25,269 nt of DNA from an uncultured Alistipes sp. (GTDB lineage Bacteria > Bacteroidota > Bacteroidia > Bacteroidales > Rikenellaceae), in contig URTU01000016.1 in the NCBI GenBank assembly GCA_900550925.1, forward strand, positions 1 to 25,269. The letters are read 5' to 3'. Below the pieces are notes generated by a model that made no database searches, was not told the origin of the DNA, and saw only the letters and a list, made by a program, of their open reading frames with translations. This document shows, piece by piece, positions 14,848 through 22,333 of this stretch (the stretch's first letter is position 1; the number at the start of each line of letters is the position of its first letter). A program made the translations under genes and the position numbers.

Positions 14848-15951
14848 TTAGAATTCCAGCGGAGTGTATTCCAGACCCCAAGCCTCGGCAACGGCCTTGT
14901 GAACCACCTTTCCGGCGATGATGTTCAGACCTGCCTTGAGTTCGGCATTGTCGCGGCAAGCCTTCTCCCAGCCCTTGTCGGCGAGCTGGATGGCATAGGG
15001 CAGCGTAGCATTGGTGAGCGCCAGCGTCGAGGTGTATGGAACGGCTCCCGGGATGTTGGCAACGCAGTAGTGCAGTATGCCGTCAACATAGTATGTCGGG
15101 TTCTCATGCGTGGTAGGTTTCGAGGTTTCGAAGCAGCCGCCCTGGTCGATTGCGACGTCGACCATAACGGTTCCCGGAGCCATATCCTTGAGCATGTCTT
15201 TGGTTACGAGTTTTGGGGCTTTGGCACCCGGGATCAGCACCGAACCTACGATCAGGTCGGCCTGTTTGATCTCCTGACGGATGTTGTATTCGGACGACAT
15301 GAGCGTCTTGACATTCTTTGGCATAACGTCAGCCAGATACGCCAGACGCGGGAGCGAGATGTCGCAGATTGTTACGTCGGCACCGATACCCGCAGCCGTA
15401 ACGGCAGCCGTACCAACCACACCGCCACCGATGACGAACACCTTTGCGGGTTTTACTCCGGGGACGCCTCCCAGCAGAATACCTTTACCGCCGCGGGCCT
15501 TTTCGAGGAAGTAGCAGCCCTCCTGGATAGACATTCGGCCGGCGACCTCGGACATCGGGGTGAGCAGCGGCAGCGAACGGTCGGCGCGGGTTACTGTTTC
15601 GTAAGCGAGGCAGACGGCACCGCTTGCGATCATGGCCTCGGTGAGGGGCTGGCTGCTTGCGAAGTGGAAATAGGTAAAGACGAGTTGACCTTTTCGGATC
15701 AGTTTATATTCTGGTGCGATGGGCTCCTTCACTTTGATTATCATGTCGGCGATGGCATATACCTCTTCGATTGTAGGGAGGATTTTAGCACCCATTTCGA
15801 CATAGGCAGCATCGGGGAAACCGCTGTTTTCGCCGGCCGAAGCCTGGACATATACGGTATGACCCCGTTTTACGAGTTCGCGGGTTCCGGCGGGAGTGAG
15901 GCTGACGCGACTCTCGTTGTTTTTGATCTCTTTTGGAATACCGATAATCAT
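14848..15951 (-). CDS. ald: Alanine dehydrogenase
   Basis: This 367-residue cytoplasmic enzyme carries out NAD-dependent reversible oxidative deamination of L-alanine to pyruvate and ammonium. The N-terminus MIIGIPKEIKNNESRV is diagnostic of the alanine dehydrogenase/transhydrogenase family. The catalytic residues appear as K75 (KVKEPI) and H96 (FTYFHFASS), the positions known from characterised enzymes. The Rossmann motif GGGVVG is at 175-180, with an acidic residue (D197) at the end of the second strand favouring NAD. VDVAIDQGGCFETSKPTTH and ANIPGAVPYTST are further family blocks. Length is normal. It is monocistronic, with its own promoter and terminator. Confidence 0.97.
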   Translation of the reverse strand: MIIGIPKEIKNNESRVSLTPAGTRELVKRGHTVYVQASAGENSGFPDAAYVEMGAKILPTIEEVYAIADMIIKVKEPIAPEYKLIRKGQLVFTYFHFASSQPLTEAMIASGAVCLAYETVTRADRSLPLLTPMSEVAGRMSIQEGCYFLEKARGGKGILLGGVPGVKPAKVFVIGGGVVGTAAVTAAGIGADVTICDISLPRLAYLADVMPKNVKTLMSSEYNIRQEIKQADLIVGSVLIPGAKAPKLVTKDMLKDMAPGTVMVDVAIDQGGCFETSKPTTHENPTYYVDGILHYCVANIPGAVPYTSTLALTNATLPYAIQLADKGWEKACRDNAELKAGLNIIAGKVVHKAVAEAWGLEYTPLEF

Positions 15952-16034
15952 AATTTGAAGAATTAAAGAGTATTAATAGTAAATAGTTAGTAGTTAGGCC
16001 GTAATATAGAACATATATTGCAGACAACCGATGT

Positions 16035-16065
16035 CAAATATCGTGATTGTATCGAAAAAAAACAA
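16035..16065 (-). promoter_or_regulatory. Probable promoter of ald
   Basis: On the minus strand, TTG (16063-16065), a spacer of 20 bases and GATATTTG (16035-16042) resemble the Bacteroidetes promoter, with one mismatch at the first base of the -7 box. The leader would be about 75 bases. Confidence 0.5.
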
Positions 16066-16152
16066 TATTTTAAAAAAGTTTTTTCGGTTGCTGCTGCGAT
16101 TTTTTTGCGCTGCGGTTGTGAAGACCGTATCTCTGACATATATACCTACGGG

Positions 16153-17379
16153 CTATTCGATCCACGAATCCTTGAGCCCGAGGAAGTAGAGTACGCCGTC
16201 GATGCCGATTGTCGAGATCGACTGTCCGGCCGTGGCCTTGACCTTCGGTTTGGCGTGGAAGGCGATGCCAAGGCCGGCGATGTTGAGCATCGGCAGGTCG
16301 TTTGCGCCGTCGCCGACCGCTACGGCCTGAGCGATGTTGATCCCCTCGAACTGGCACAGCAACCGCAGCAGTTCGGCCTTGCGTTGGCCGTCGACGATAT
16401 CGCCCAGATAGTGTCCGGTAAGTTTGCCGTCGGCTATTTCGAGTTCGTTGGCGTAGACGTAGTCGAAACCGAATCGCTGCTGGAGCGAACGCCCGAAGTA
16501 GGTAAATCCGCCCGAGAGGATTGCGGTCTTGTATCCGACGCGTTTGAGTACGCGCATCATCCGTTCGAGACCCTCGGTGAGCGGCAGGTTGTGAGCTATT
16601 TCGTTCATGACGCTCTCGTCGAGCCCCTTGAGCAGGGCGACGCGGCGGGTGAAGCTCTCCTTGAAATCGATTTCGCCGCGCATGGCGCTTTCGGTTATTG
16701 CCCGGACCTGGTTTCCGACGCCGGCGCGGTCGGCCAGTTCGTCGATCACTTCGGTCTGGATGAGCGTCGAGTCCATATCGAAACAGATCAGCCGGCGCGA
16801 ACGGCGGTATATGTCGTCGCGCTGGAACGAGATGTCGATGCCGTAACTGTTTGAGAGTTTCATGAGGGATGATTGCATGAGGTCTCTGTTGTCCGGGGTT
16901 CCGCGGACCGAGAGTTCGATGCAGGCCTTTGGGGCACGGGCATCGGGTTCGAGCGGTATGCGGCCGGTCAGACGGTGTATCGAATCGATGTTGAGGTGTT
17001 GTTGGGCGACAATCTTTGTGGCTTCGGCAATCTGACGGGCGGTCAGTTCGCGGCCGAGCAGTGTGATGATATGTCGGTTTTTGCCCTGCTGGCCGACCCA
17101 GTAGGTATACTGTTCTTCCGGGATTGGCTTGAAACGTATGTTGATGCCCAGCTCGTAACTCTTGAACAGCAACTCCTTCATGATTTCGCCCGAACGGTCG
17201 GAGGTGGTTTTGAAGAGGATGCCCAGCGACAGGCTCTGATGGATGTTGGCCTGTCCGATGTCGAGAACATAGGCATCGTAACGTGCCAGTATATCGGTGA
17301 GTGACGAGGTGACGCCGGGTTTGTCTTCACCCGCGATGTTGATCTGAATGATTTCGGCCTGTTGTTCCATTTTTTCCAT
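16153..17379 (-). CDS. serB: Phosphoserine phosphatase with two N-terminal ACT domains
   Basis: This 408-residue enzyme catalyses the last step of serine synthesis, hydrolysing phosphoserine. Residues ~8-90 and ~103-185 look like two ACT-type regulatory domains (IINIAGEDKPGVTSSLTDIL-like start; second repeat from HIITLLGREL). The HAD phosphatase domain follows, with nucleophile motif DMDST (201-205), S289 in LSGGF (motif II), K334 (motif III) and GDGANDLPM (356-364, motif IV). The C-terminal IGIDGVLYFLG matches SerB. The two-ACT architecture is longer than E. coli SerB and is common in Bacteroidetes and actinobacteria. The start is ATG at 17379; an ATG at 17370 is also possible. Feedback by serine through the ACT domains is plausible but not shown. 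Confidence 0.95.
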   Translation of the reverse strand: MEKMEQQAEIIQINIAGEDKPGVTSSLTDILARYDAYVLDIGQANIHQSLSLGILFKTTSDRSGEIMKELLFKSYELGINIRFKPIPEEQYTYWVGQQGKNRHIITLLGRELTARQIAEATKIVAQQHLNIDSIHRLTGRIPLEPDARAPKACIELSVRGTPDNRDLMQSSLMKLSNSYGIDISFQRDDIYRRSRRLICFDMDSTLIQTEVIDELADRAGVGNQVRAITESAMRGEIDFKESFTRRVALLKGLDESVMNEIAHNLPLTEGLERMMRVLKRVGYKTAILSGGFTYFGRSLQQRFGFDYVYANELEIADGKLTGHYLGDIVDGQRKAELLRLLCQFEGINIAQAVAVGDGANDLPMLNIAGLGIAFHAKPKVKATAGQSISTIGIDGVLYFLGLKDSWIE

Positions 17380-17399
17380 GTTGATGCAAATCCGGATAT

Positions 17400-17430
17400 C
17401 AAAATTACGCTTATTTCACTATTTTTGCAA
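17400..17430 (-). promoter_or_regulatory. Promoter of serB
   Basis: On the minus strand, TTG (17428-17430), exactly 20 bases and TAATTTTG (17400-17407) fit the Bacteroidetes promoter. The predicted start lies only about 14 bases before the serB ATG. Its spacer contains the -7 box of the divergent mscS promoter. Confidence 0.65.
17420..17427 (+). promoter_or_regulatory. -7 promoter box of the mscS-type gene
   Basis: TATTTTTG matches TAnnTTTG and lies 33 bases before the ATG at 17460. No TTG is visible at the -33 position. It lies inside the serB promoter on the other strand. Confidence 0.55.
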
Positions 17431-17459
17431 CGGTAGGAATAAAATGATTTTTTAAGCAT

Positions 17460-18446
17460 ATGTTTTTTGTACAGATAAACGGTGAGAATATAATCCCGAA
17501 GGACAGTGTGGAGAAGGTGACCGAGGTGGCGGCCGAGAAGCTCGCTCAACTGAAAAACATGTCGGTCGAGGATCTGTTGTCGATGGTCGGATCGTGGATG
17601 GTCGACCTGGTTGTCAAGATTCTCATTGCTCTGCTGATATATTTTATCGGACGGTGGTTCGTGCGGCGTATCGTGAGGGTGATGCAGCGGGTGTGCGAGC
17701 GTCGGGAGGTCGATTTGTCGCTGCAGCTGTTCTTCAAGCGGGTCATCGAGGTGGTGCTCTACGTCGGAATCGTACTGACGGTGATCGGAGTGCTCGGAAT
17801 CAATACCACATCGCTGGTTGCGATGTTCGCATCGGCATCGCTGGCCGTGGGTATGGCATTGAGCGGTACGATGCAGAATTTTGCCGGCGGCGTGATGATA
17901 ATGATGTTGCGTCCGTACCGTATCGGCGACTATGTCGAGGCGCAGGGGTATGACGGGGTAATCAAGGAGGTGCGTTTGTTCAATACGGTCATCACAACCT
18001 ATGACAACAAAACGATATACATCCCCAACAATATGATCTCGAGCGGCATAATCAAAAACTATTCACAGGAACCGATGCGCCGTGTCGATTGGAACATTAC
18101 GATTTCGTACGGTGACGATGTTGCTGTGGCGCGTCGGGCGTTGCTTGCTATCATGCAGTCGGATCCGCGTGTCAAGAGAGATCCGGCGCCGACCGTATAT
18201 CTGACATCGCTGGGGGACAGTGCCGTGAATGTTTCGGCCCGGGGATGGGTCGATACGGCGGATTACTGGAGTACGTTTTTCGACCTGAACGAACGCATCT
18301 ATCGTGAATTGCCCGGCTACGGGATCAATTTCCCGTTCCCGCAGCTGCAGGTTCATTTCGATGCCGATGAACGGCCGGCTCCTGCCAAGGGGGCGGATGT
18401 GCCGGAACGGCCGTCGACCGCAGCCTCCGACTCCGTGAAGCGGTGA
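17460..18446 (+). CDS. Small-conductance mechanosensitive channel (MscS family)
   Basis: This 328-residue inner-membrane channel should release solutes on hypo-osmotic shock. An N-terminal amphipathic region (1-45) precedes TM1 (about 48-64), TM2 (about 94-112) and the pore helix TM3 (about 118-150). TM3 shows the Ala/Gly-packed pattern ASASLAVGMALSGTMQNFAGG, then the RPYRIGDYV turn into the beta domain, close to E. coli MscS. YIPNNMISSGIIKNYS and the C-terminal YGINFPFPQLQVHF are conserved cytoplasmic-domain segments. The last ~25 residues are a Pro/Ala-rich, probably disordered tail. No extra N-terminal helices are present, so it is a minimal MscS. It diverges from serB through overlapping promoters. 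Confidence 0.95.
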   Translation: MFFVQINGENIIPKDSVEKVTEVAAEKLAQLKNMSVEDLLSMVGSWMVDLVVKILIALLIYFIGRWFVRRIVRVMQRVCERREVDLSLQLFFKRVIEVVLYVGIVLTVIGVLGINTTSLVAMFASASLAVGMALSGTMQNFAGGVMIMMLRPYRIGDYVEAQGYDGVIKEVRLFNTVITTYDNKTIYIPNNMISSGIIKNYSQEPMRRVDWNITISYGDDVAVARRALLAIMQSDPRVKRDPAPTVYLTSLGDSAVNVSARGWVDTADYWSTFFDLNERIYRELPGYGINFPFPQLQVHFDADERPAPAKGADVPERPSTAASDSVKR

Positions 18447-18570
18447 ATGACGGTTGGGCGTTACGGTGGTGATGGGATCTGCAACGGTGCCCCGATGCGG
18501 GTGTATGACCGGTGGCGGCCCATGGAACATTGGTCAGAGTTGACCGGATATGAAGAAACATTGAGACAGG

Positions 18571-18602
18571 TTTGTTTCTCGGGCGGCTCTTTATTATCTT
18601 TG
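18571..18602 (+). promoter_or_regulatory. Promoter of the GH3 gene
   Basis: TTTG (18571-18574), exactly 20 bases and TATCTTTG (18595-18602) match both elements of the Bacteroidetes promoter. The ATG follows 25 bases later. Confidence 0.85.
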
Positions 18603-18627
18603 CAATCAATCACCAAACACTTCGTTT

Positions 18628-20931
18628 ATGAAAATCAGTTTGAAATACTTGCTGCTTGTTGCGGTTGCGGCAGGCATGTGCTGCTGCCATGGGCGTAAAT
18701 GGTCGGAATCGCCGGCCGACGGTTACAATATCATTGTCCAGAAGGGCGGCCCTACGTTGGGGTATTCTCCCGAATCGGGTGTGGCTATCCTTACCGAGGA
18801 CGGTTATGCCTTCAAGGATCTCAACCGCAACGGCCGGCTCGACGTGTACGAGGACTGGCGCCGGCCGGTCGAGGAGCGGATAGATGATCTGGTTGCTCAG
18901 ATGTCGATCGAGGAGATAGCGGGTTTGATGCTCTACAGCAACCATGAAGCCGTACCGGCAACATCGTACGATGTTTCGCCCTACGGCGGGAAACCTTACG
19001 AACAGAGCGGTGCCAAACCGTATGACCTGAGCGACCATCAGAAACGTTTCCTGAAGGAGGATCACCTGCGGCATATACTTGTTACGATCATCGAGAGTCC
19101 GGAGGTCGCGGCTCGCTGGAACAACAACGTACAGGCATATGTCGAGGGTCTGGAGCACGGCATTCCGGCCAACAACTCGTCGGATCCGCGCCATTCGGCC
19201 CGCAAGGATGCCGAGTTCAATGCCGGCGGCGGGGGATCGATCTCGATGTGGCCCGGCCCGCTGGGACTTGCTGCGACCTTCTCGCCAGAACTGGTACAGA
19301 GGTTCGGCGAGGTGGCTTCGTCGGAGTACCGCGCCCTGGGGCTGGCGACCACACTCTCACCGCAGGTTGACCTGCCGTCCGAACCGCGCTGGTACCGTTG
19401 GTATTCGACGCTGGGTGAGGACCCGAAGTTGGCGGCCGACATGGCACGCGCCTATTGCGACGGTTTCCAGACCTCGGAGGGTGAGGATGAGATAGCCGAC
19501 GGCTGGGGCTGGCAGTCGGTCAACGCGATGGTCAAGCACTGGCCAGGCGGCGGAAGCTGCGAGGCGGGGCGTGATGCACACTACGGATTCGGGAAATATG
19601 CGGTCTACCCGGGCGGGAACTATGAGTTGCACAAGATTCCGTTCGTCGAGGGGGCCTTCAAGCTTGAGGGCAAGACCGGCAAGGCCTCGGCCGTGATGCC
19701 GTATTATACGATTTCGTTCGGGCAGGGGGCAGAGAATGTCGGCAACTCGTTCGATCGGGACATCATCACGCGTCAGTTGCGTGAGGAGCAGGATTACGAC
19801 GGTGTGGTATGTACCGACTGGGCGATTACGGCGGATTACGAGCATCCGGGCATACATGGCGGCAAACCGTGGGGCGTGGAGAATCTGACGGTATCGGAAC
19901 GCCATTACAAGGCCCTGATGGCCGGAGTCGATCAGTTCGGCGGCAATTACGACAAGGGACCGGTTCTGGATGCCTACCGGATGGGCGTCGAGGAGCACGG
20001 CGAGAAGTGGATGGATGAACGTATGCGCAGATCGGCACGGCGGCTGTTGCGGAATATCTTCCGGACGGGGCTGTTCGAGAACCCGTATGTCGACCCGTCG
20101 GCCACGGCGGCTCTGGTGGGATGTGCCGACTATATGGCCGAAGGGTATGATGCCCAGCTCAAGAGTGCTGTGATGTTGAAAAACCATGGGGAAGTGCTGC
20201 CTGTCGAGGGCCGGAAGCGGGTCTATATTCCTACGCGTCATGTCCCGGCCTATATGGGCTTTTGGGGCTACATGACTCCCGCACAGGATATCGTTCCGGT
20301 AAGCCGCGAACTGGCATCGAAATATTTCGAGGTTGTCGATACGCCGCAGGAGGCTGATCTGGCGATAGTTTTCATCGACTCGCCGTTGGGAGGCTACGGG
20401 TACAGTCTGGACGATGTCAGGAAAGGCGGTACGGGATATGTCCCGATCAGCCTGCAATACGGTGACTATACGGCTGTTGCGGCACGTGAACACAGCCTGG
20501 CAGGCGGTGATCCGGCTGAAAGCTTCACAGACCGGTCTTATCGCGGAAAGAGCGTCAAGACGGCCAACAAAAGCGATATGGATTTGGTTGTTGCTACGCG
20601 GAAGGCGATGGGTGATCGGCCGGTGATCGTCTCGATCAACCTGAGCAATCCTCCGGTATTGAAGGAGATCGAACCGTATGCCGATGCCTTGTTTGTAACC
20701 TTCGATGTCCAGAATCAGGTGATACTGGATCTGGTAACGGGTCGCAGCGAACCTTCGGCCCTGTTGCCGGCACAGTTGCCTGCCGACATGGAGACGGTCG
20801 AGACCCAGGCCGAGGATATGCCGCGCGACATGCGTCCGTATCGTGATGCGGATGGTCACCTGTACGATTTTGCCTACGGAATGAACTGGTCGGGCGTGAT
20901 CGATGACGAGCGGGTTGAGAAATACAGATAG
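18628..20931 (+). CDS. Exported glycoside hydrolase family 3 enzyme (beta-glucosidase-like)
   Basis: This 767-residue exported enzyme is likely to release terminal beta-linked sugars from oligosaccharides. The N-terminus is a signal peptide ending near a CCC cluster (18-20), so lipidation is possible. An EF-hand-like loop, D64-L-N-R-N-G-R-L-D-V-Y-E75, precedes the barrel. GH3 features are VDLPSEPRWYRWYSTLGEDP (248-267), the KH motif in MVKHWPGGGS (K303, H304), and the nucleophile D397 in GVVCTDWAI, where Thr replaces the commoner Ser of SDW. The second alpha/beta domain begins near 510 (SAVMLKNHGEVLP). The acid/base residue is not obvious by eye. The substrate is unknown. It has its own promoter and a hairpin downstream, and no susC/susD pair is adjacent. 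Confidence 0.93.
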   Translation: MKISLKYLLLVAVAAGMCCCHGRKWSESPADGYNIIVQKGGPTLGYSPESGVAILTEDGYAFKDLNRNGRLDVYEDWRRPVEERIDDLVAQMSIEEIAGLMLYSNHEAVPATSYDVSPYGGKPYEQSGAKPYDLSDHQKRFLKEDHLRHILVTIIESPEVAARWNNNVQAYVEGLEHGIPANNSSDPRHSARKDAEFNAGGGGSISMWPGPLGLAATFSPELVQRFGEVASSEYRALGLATTLSPQVDLPSEPRWYRWYSTLGEDPKLAADMARAYCDGFQTSEGEDEIADGWGWQSVNAMVKHWPGGGSCEAGRDAHYGFGKYAVYPGGNYELHKIPFVEGAFKLEGKTGKASAVMPYYTISFGQGAENVGNSFDRDIITRQLREEQDYDGVVCTDWAITADYEHPGIHGGKPWGVENLTVSERHYKALMAGVDQFGGNYDKGPVLDAYRMGVEEHGEKWMDERMRRSARRLLRNIFRTGLFENPYVDPSATAALVGCADYMAEGYDAQLKSAVMLKNHGEVLPVEGRKRVYIPTRHVPAYMGFWGYMTPAQDIVPVSRELASKYFEVVDTPQEADLAIVFIDSPLGGYGYSLDDVRKGGTGYVPISLQYGDYTAVAAREHSLAGGDPAESFTDRSYRGKSVKTANKSDMDLVVATRKAMGDRPVIVSINLSNPPVLKEIEPYADALFVTFDVQNQVILDLVTGRSEPSALLPAQLPADMETVETQAEDMPRDMRPYRDADGHLYDFAYGMNWSGVIDDERVEKYR

Positions 20932-20953
20932 CACCTGCTGGTTGGATTGAGTT

Positions 20954-20995
20954 ATGCGAACGGCGTCATCTATGCAAGGATGGCGCCGTTCGCAT
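20954..20995 (+). terminator. Hairpin after the GH3 gene, possible terminator
   Basis: A perfect 12-base inverted repeat (ATGCGAACGGCG / CGCCGTTCGCAT) encloses an 18-base loop that can itself pair further. It starts 23 bases past the stop. The following sequence has only a short T-run (GTCGTTTATG), so it may act as an mRNA 3' stabiliser as much as a terminator. The rest of the gap to 21227 shows nothing clear. Confidence 0.6.
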
Positions 20996-21227
20996 GTCGT
21001 TTATGTTCAGATGTCTTGCGGTGGGATGGGACCAGCCGTAGGTAAGGGTTCTGGCTGTCGGAGAGGGGTTGTGCGGCAGTACGGACAGGTTTTGGCTCGG
21101 GGCGTTTGAATGCGTTGAATGCGTGGAATAGCGGCCCTGCCTGTTGGAATTCTCGTGAAAAATTGCCAATATTGTAGTTCGATTTGAAACACCGACAACA
21201 ATAATCTAACTGAAACTTTTTTGACAT

Positions 21228-21752
21228 ATGAAACATCTTTTTACACTTCTGGCGGTTTTATTCAGCCTGATTGCCGGTGGAAACCTGCGGGCCCAGAATA
21301 CGATCGAATTTTTGGGAATCCCGGTCGACGGAAACAAGTCTGATGTTCTTTCGGCCCTTGAGGATAAGGGCTTTGTCCCCAGTTACGACAACCAGCGTCT
21401 GGGGGGCGTGTTGGATGGCTACGATGTGTGGGTCTACGCAGTCACCAACGACGACGGAGTGGTTCGCCGGGTTGTTGTGGCGGATGTCGACTCGTACGAT
21501 GAGGTCGACATAAAGATACGATATAATGAAGTGTTCCGTCAGATACTCGACAGCGAAGAGTATGAAGTCTATCGGGGCCGGATGTTGACCACCGGGGATG
21601 ACGTCGTTGCGGGAATGAAGGAGGATGCAACCCAGTATCAGACTTCGTTTCTTCCAAAGAGCGGTGCCAATGGGGTCTTATGGTTTACGATAGCTGAACA
21701 TTACGGCACGTATTATATAATGAGGTTCTATGAGAATCTCGATAATCAGTAA
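21228..21752 (+). CDS. Small secreted protein of unknown function
   Basis: This 174-residue protein has an N-terminal signal peptide (MKHLFTLLAVLFSLIAGGNLRAQ, cleavage likely after an Ala-Gln site around residue 23). There is no lipobox cysteine, so it is probably periplasmic or outside the cell. The mature part begins IEFLGIPVDGNKSDVLSALE and looks like a small mixed alpha/beta domain. I recall similar FLGIPVDG-type starts in uncharacterised Bacteroidetes proteins but know no function. There are no cysteines and no catalytic motif that I recognise. It stands alone between a hairpin upstream and a terminator at 21776-21816. A good promoter box is not seen: TCGATTTG near 21178 is a poor match. 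Confidence 0.78.
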   Translation: MKHLFTLLAVLFSLIAGGNLRAQNTIEFLGIPVDGNKSDVLSALEDKGFVPSYDNQRLGGVLDGYDVWVYAVTNDDGVVRRVVVADVDSYDEVDIKIRYNEVFRQILDSEEYEVYRGRMLTTGDDVVAGMKEDATQYQTSFLPKSGANGVLWFTIAEHYGTYYIMRFYENLDNQ

Positions 21753-21775
21753 CAGTCTGCAGTACTGTCATCAAG

Positions 21776-21816
21776 TTGGCCGGTGGCATCGTGTTGTGTA
21801 TGCTGCCGGCCAATTT
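21776..21816 (+). terminator. Terminator after the small secreted protein gene
   Basis: TTGGCCGG pairs with CCGGCCAA (21806-21813). An inner GCAT/ATGC pairing extends the stem past a two-base mismatch, and TTT follows. It starts 24 bases past the stop. The T-run is short, so strength is uncertain. Confidence 0.65.
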
Positions 21817-22044
21817 GCTCTCTGTATGGAGGCGGCGATTCTTGGTGCGGGCGGTTCGTAACGGCATTCTGGAGTTGCGGCCTTTTTTTGTGGAGTGTTA
21901 CGGTGGCAGCAGGCCGCCTGGCATACCCCGGCGAGTATACGGCTGCAAGGAGTGCACTTTTACCGAGTGGCTCTGATCGAGTTCCGGGGCATGTACGGAG
22001 AGCGGCAGGAAGAGCAGGATAAACGGGGCAGTGGCGGGCGAAAT
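21817..22044. other. Intergenic stretch with no recognised feature
   Basis: Between the secreted protein's terminator and the tRNA terminator I see no gene, promoter box, repeat or RNA that I can support. Confidence 0.5.
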
Positions 22045-22079
22045 AAAAAAGGCTGACGATCTTTCGACTGTCAGCCTTT
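22045..22079 (-). terminator. Terminator of tRNA-Lys
   Basis: A perfect 10-base stem (AAAGGCTGAC / GTCAGCCTTT) with a 12-base loop is followed on the minus strand by a run of T. It begins only one base after the encoded CCA end. Confidence 0.9.
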
Positions 22080-22080
22080 G

Positions 22081-22156
22081 TGGTACCTCCTCAGGGGCTC
22101 GAACCCTGGACCCCAACATTAAGAGTGTCGTGCTCTACCAACTGAGCTAAAGAGGC
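22081..22156 (-). tRNA. tRNA-Lys (anticodon CUU), CCA encoded
   Basis: The minus strand folds as a 76-base tRNA. The acceptor stem GCCTCTT pairs with AGGAGGT (two G-U pairs), the D arm is GCTC-AGTTGGTA-GAGC, the anticodon stem is CGACA/TGTTG with loop CTCTTAA giving anticodon CUU (reads AAG, lysine), and the T arm is CAGGG-TTCGAGC-CCCTG. Discriminator A73 is followed by a genomically encoded CCA. It has its own promoter and terminator. Confidence 0.96.
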
Positions 22157-22181
22157 ATCCTTTTTTGCTTGTTTGCGTCCG

Positions 22182-22212
22182 CAAAGGTACGCAATATTTT
22201 TAATTCGGCAAA
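22182..22212 (-). promoter_or_regulatory. Promoter of tRNA-Lys
   Basis: On the minus strand, TTTG (22209-22212), 19 bases and TACCTTTG (22182-22189) match the Bacteroidetes promoter. The -33 element lies within a 12-base palindrome, GCAAAATTTTGC (22208-22219). Confidence 0.82.
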
Positions 22213-22333
22213 ATTTTGCAACAAAAAATTTGCGATAATATTATTCAGAACCGTTATCCGGCCATTGTTCCCGGCCCGGCCGGTTGTAATCGGCGCGTCG
22301 GACAGGCAGGCAATATAAGTTTGCACACGGATA

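Noticed and set aside
19357..20934. 525-codon open frame on the minus strand opposite the GH3 gene
   Set aside because: Fully antisense to a clear GH3 enzyme; His/Arg-rich translation with no motif.
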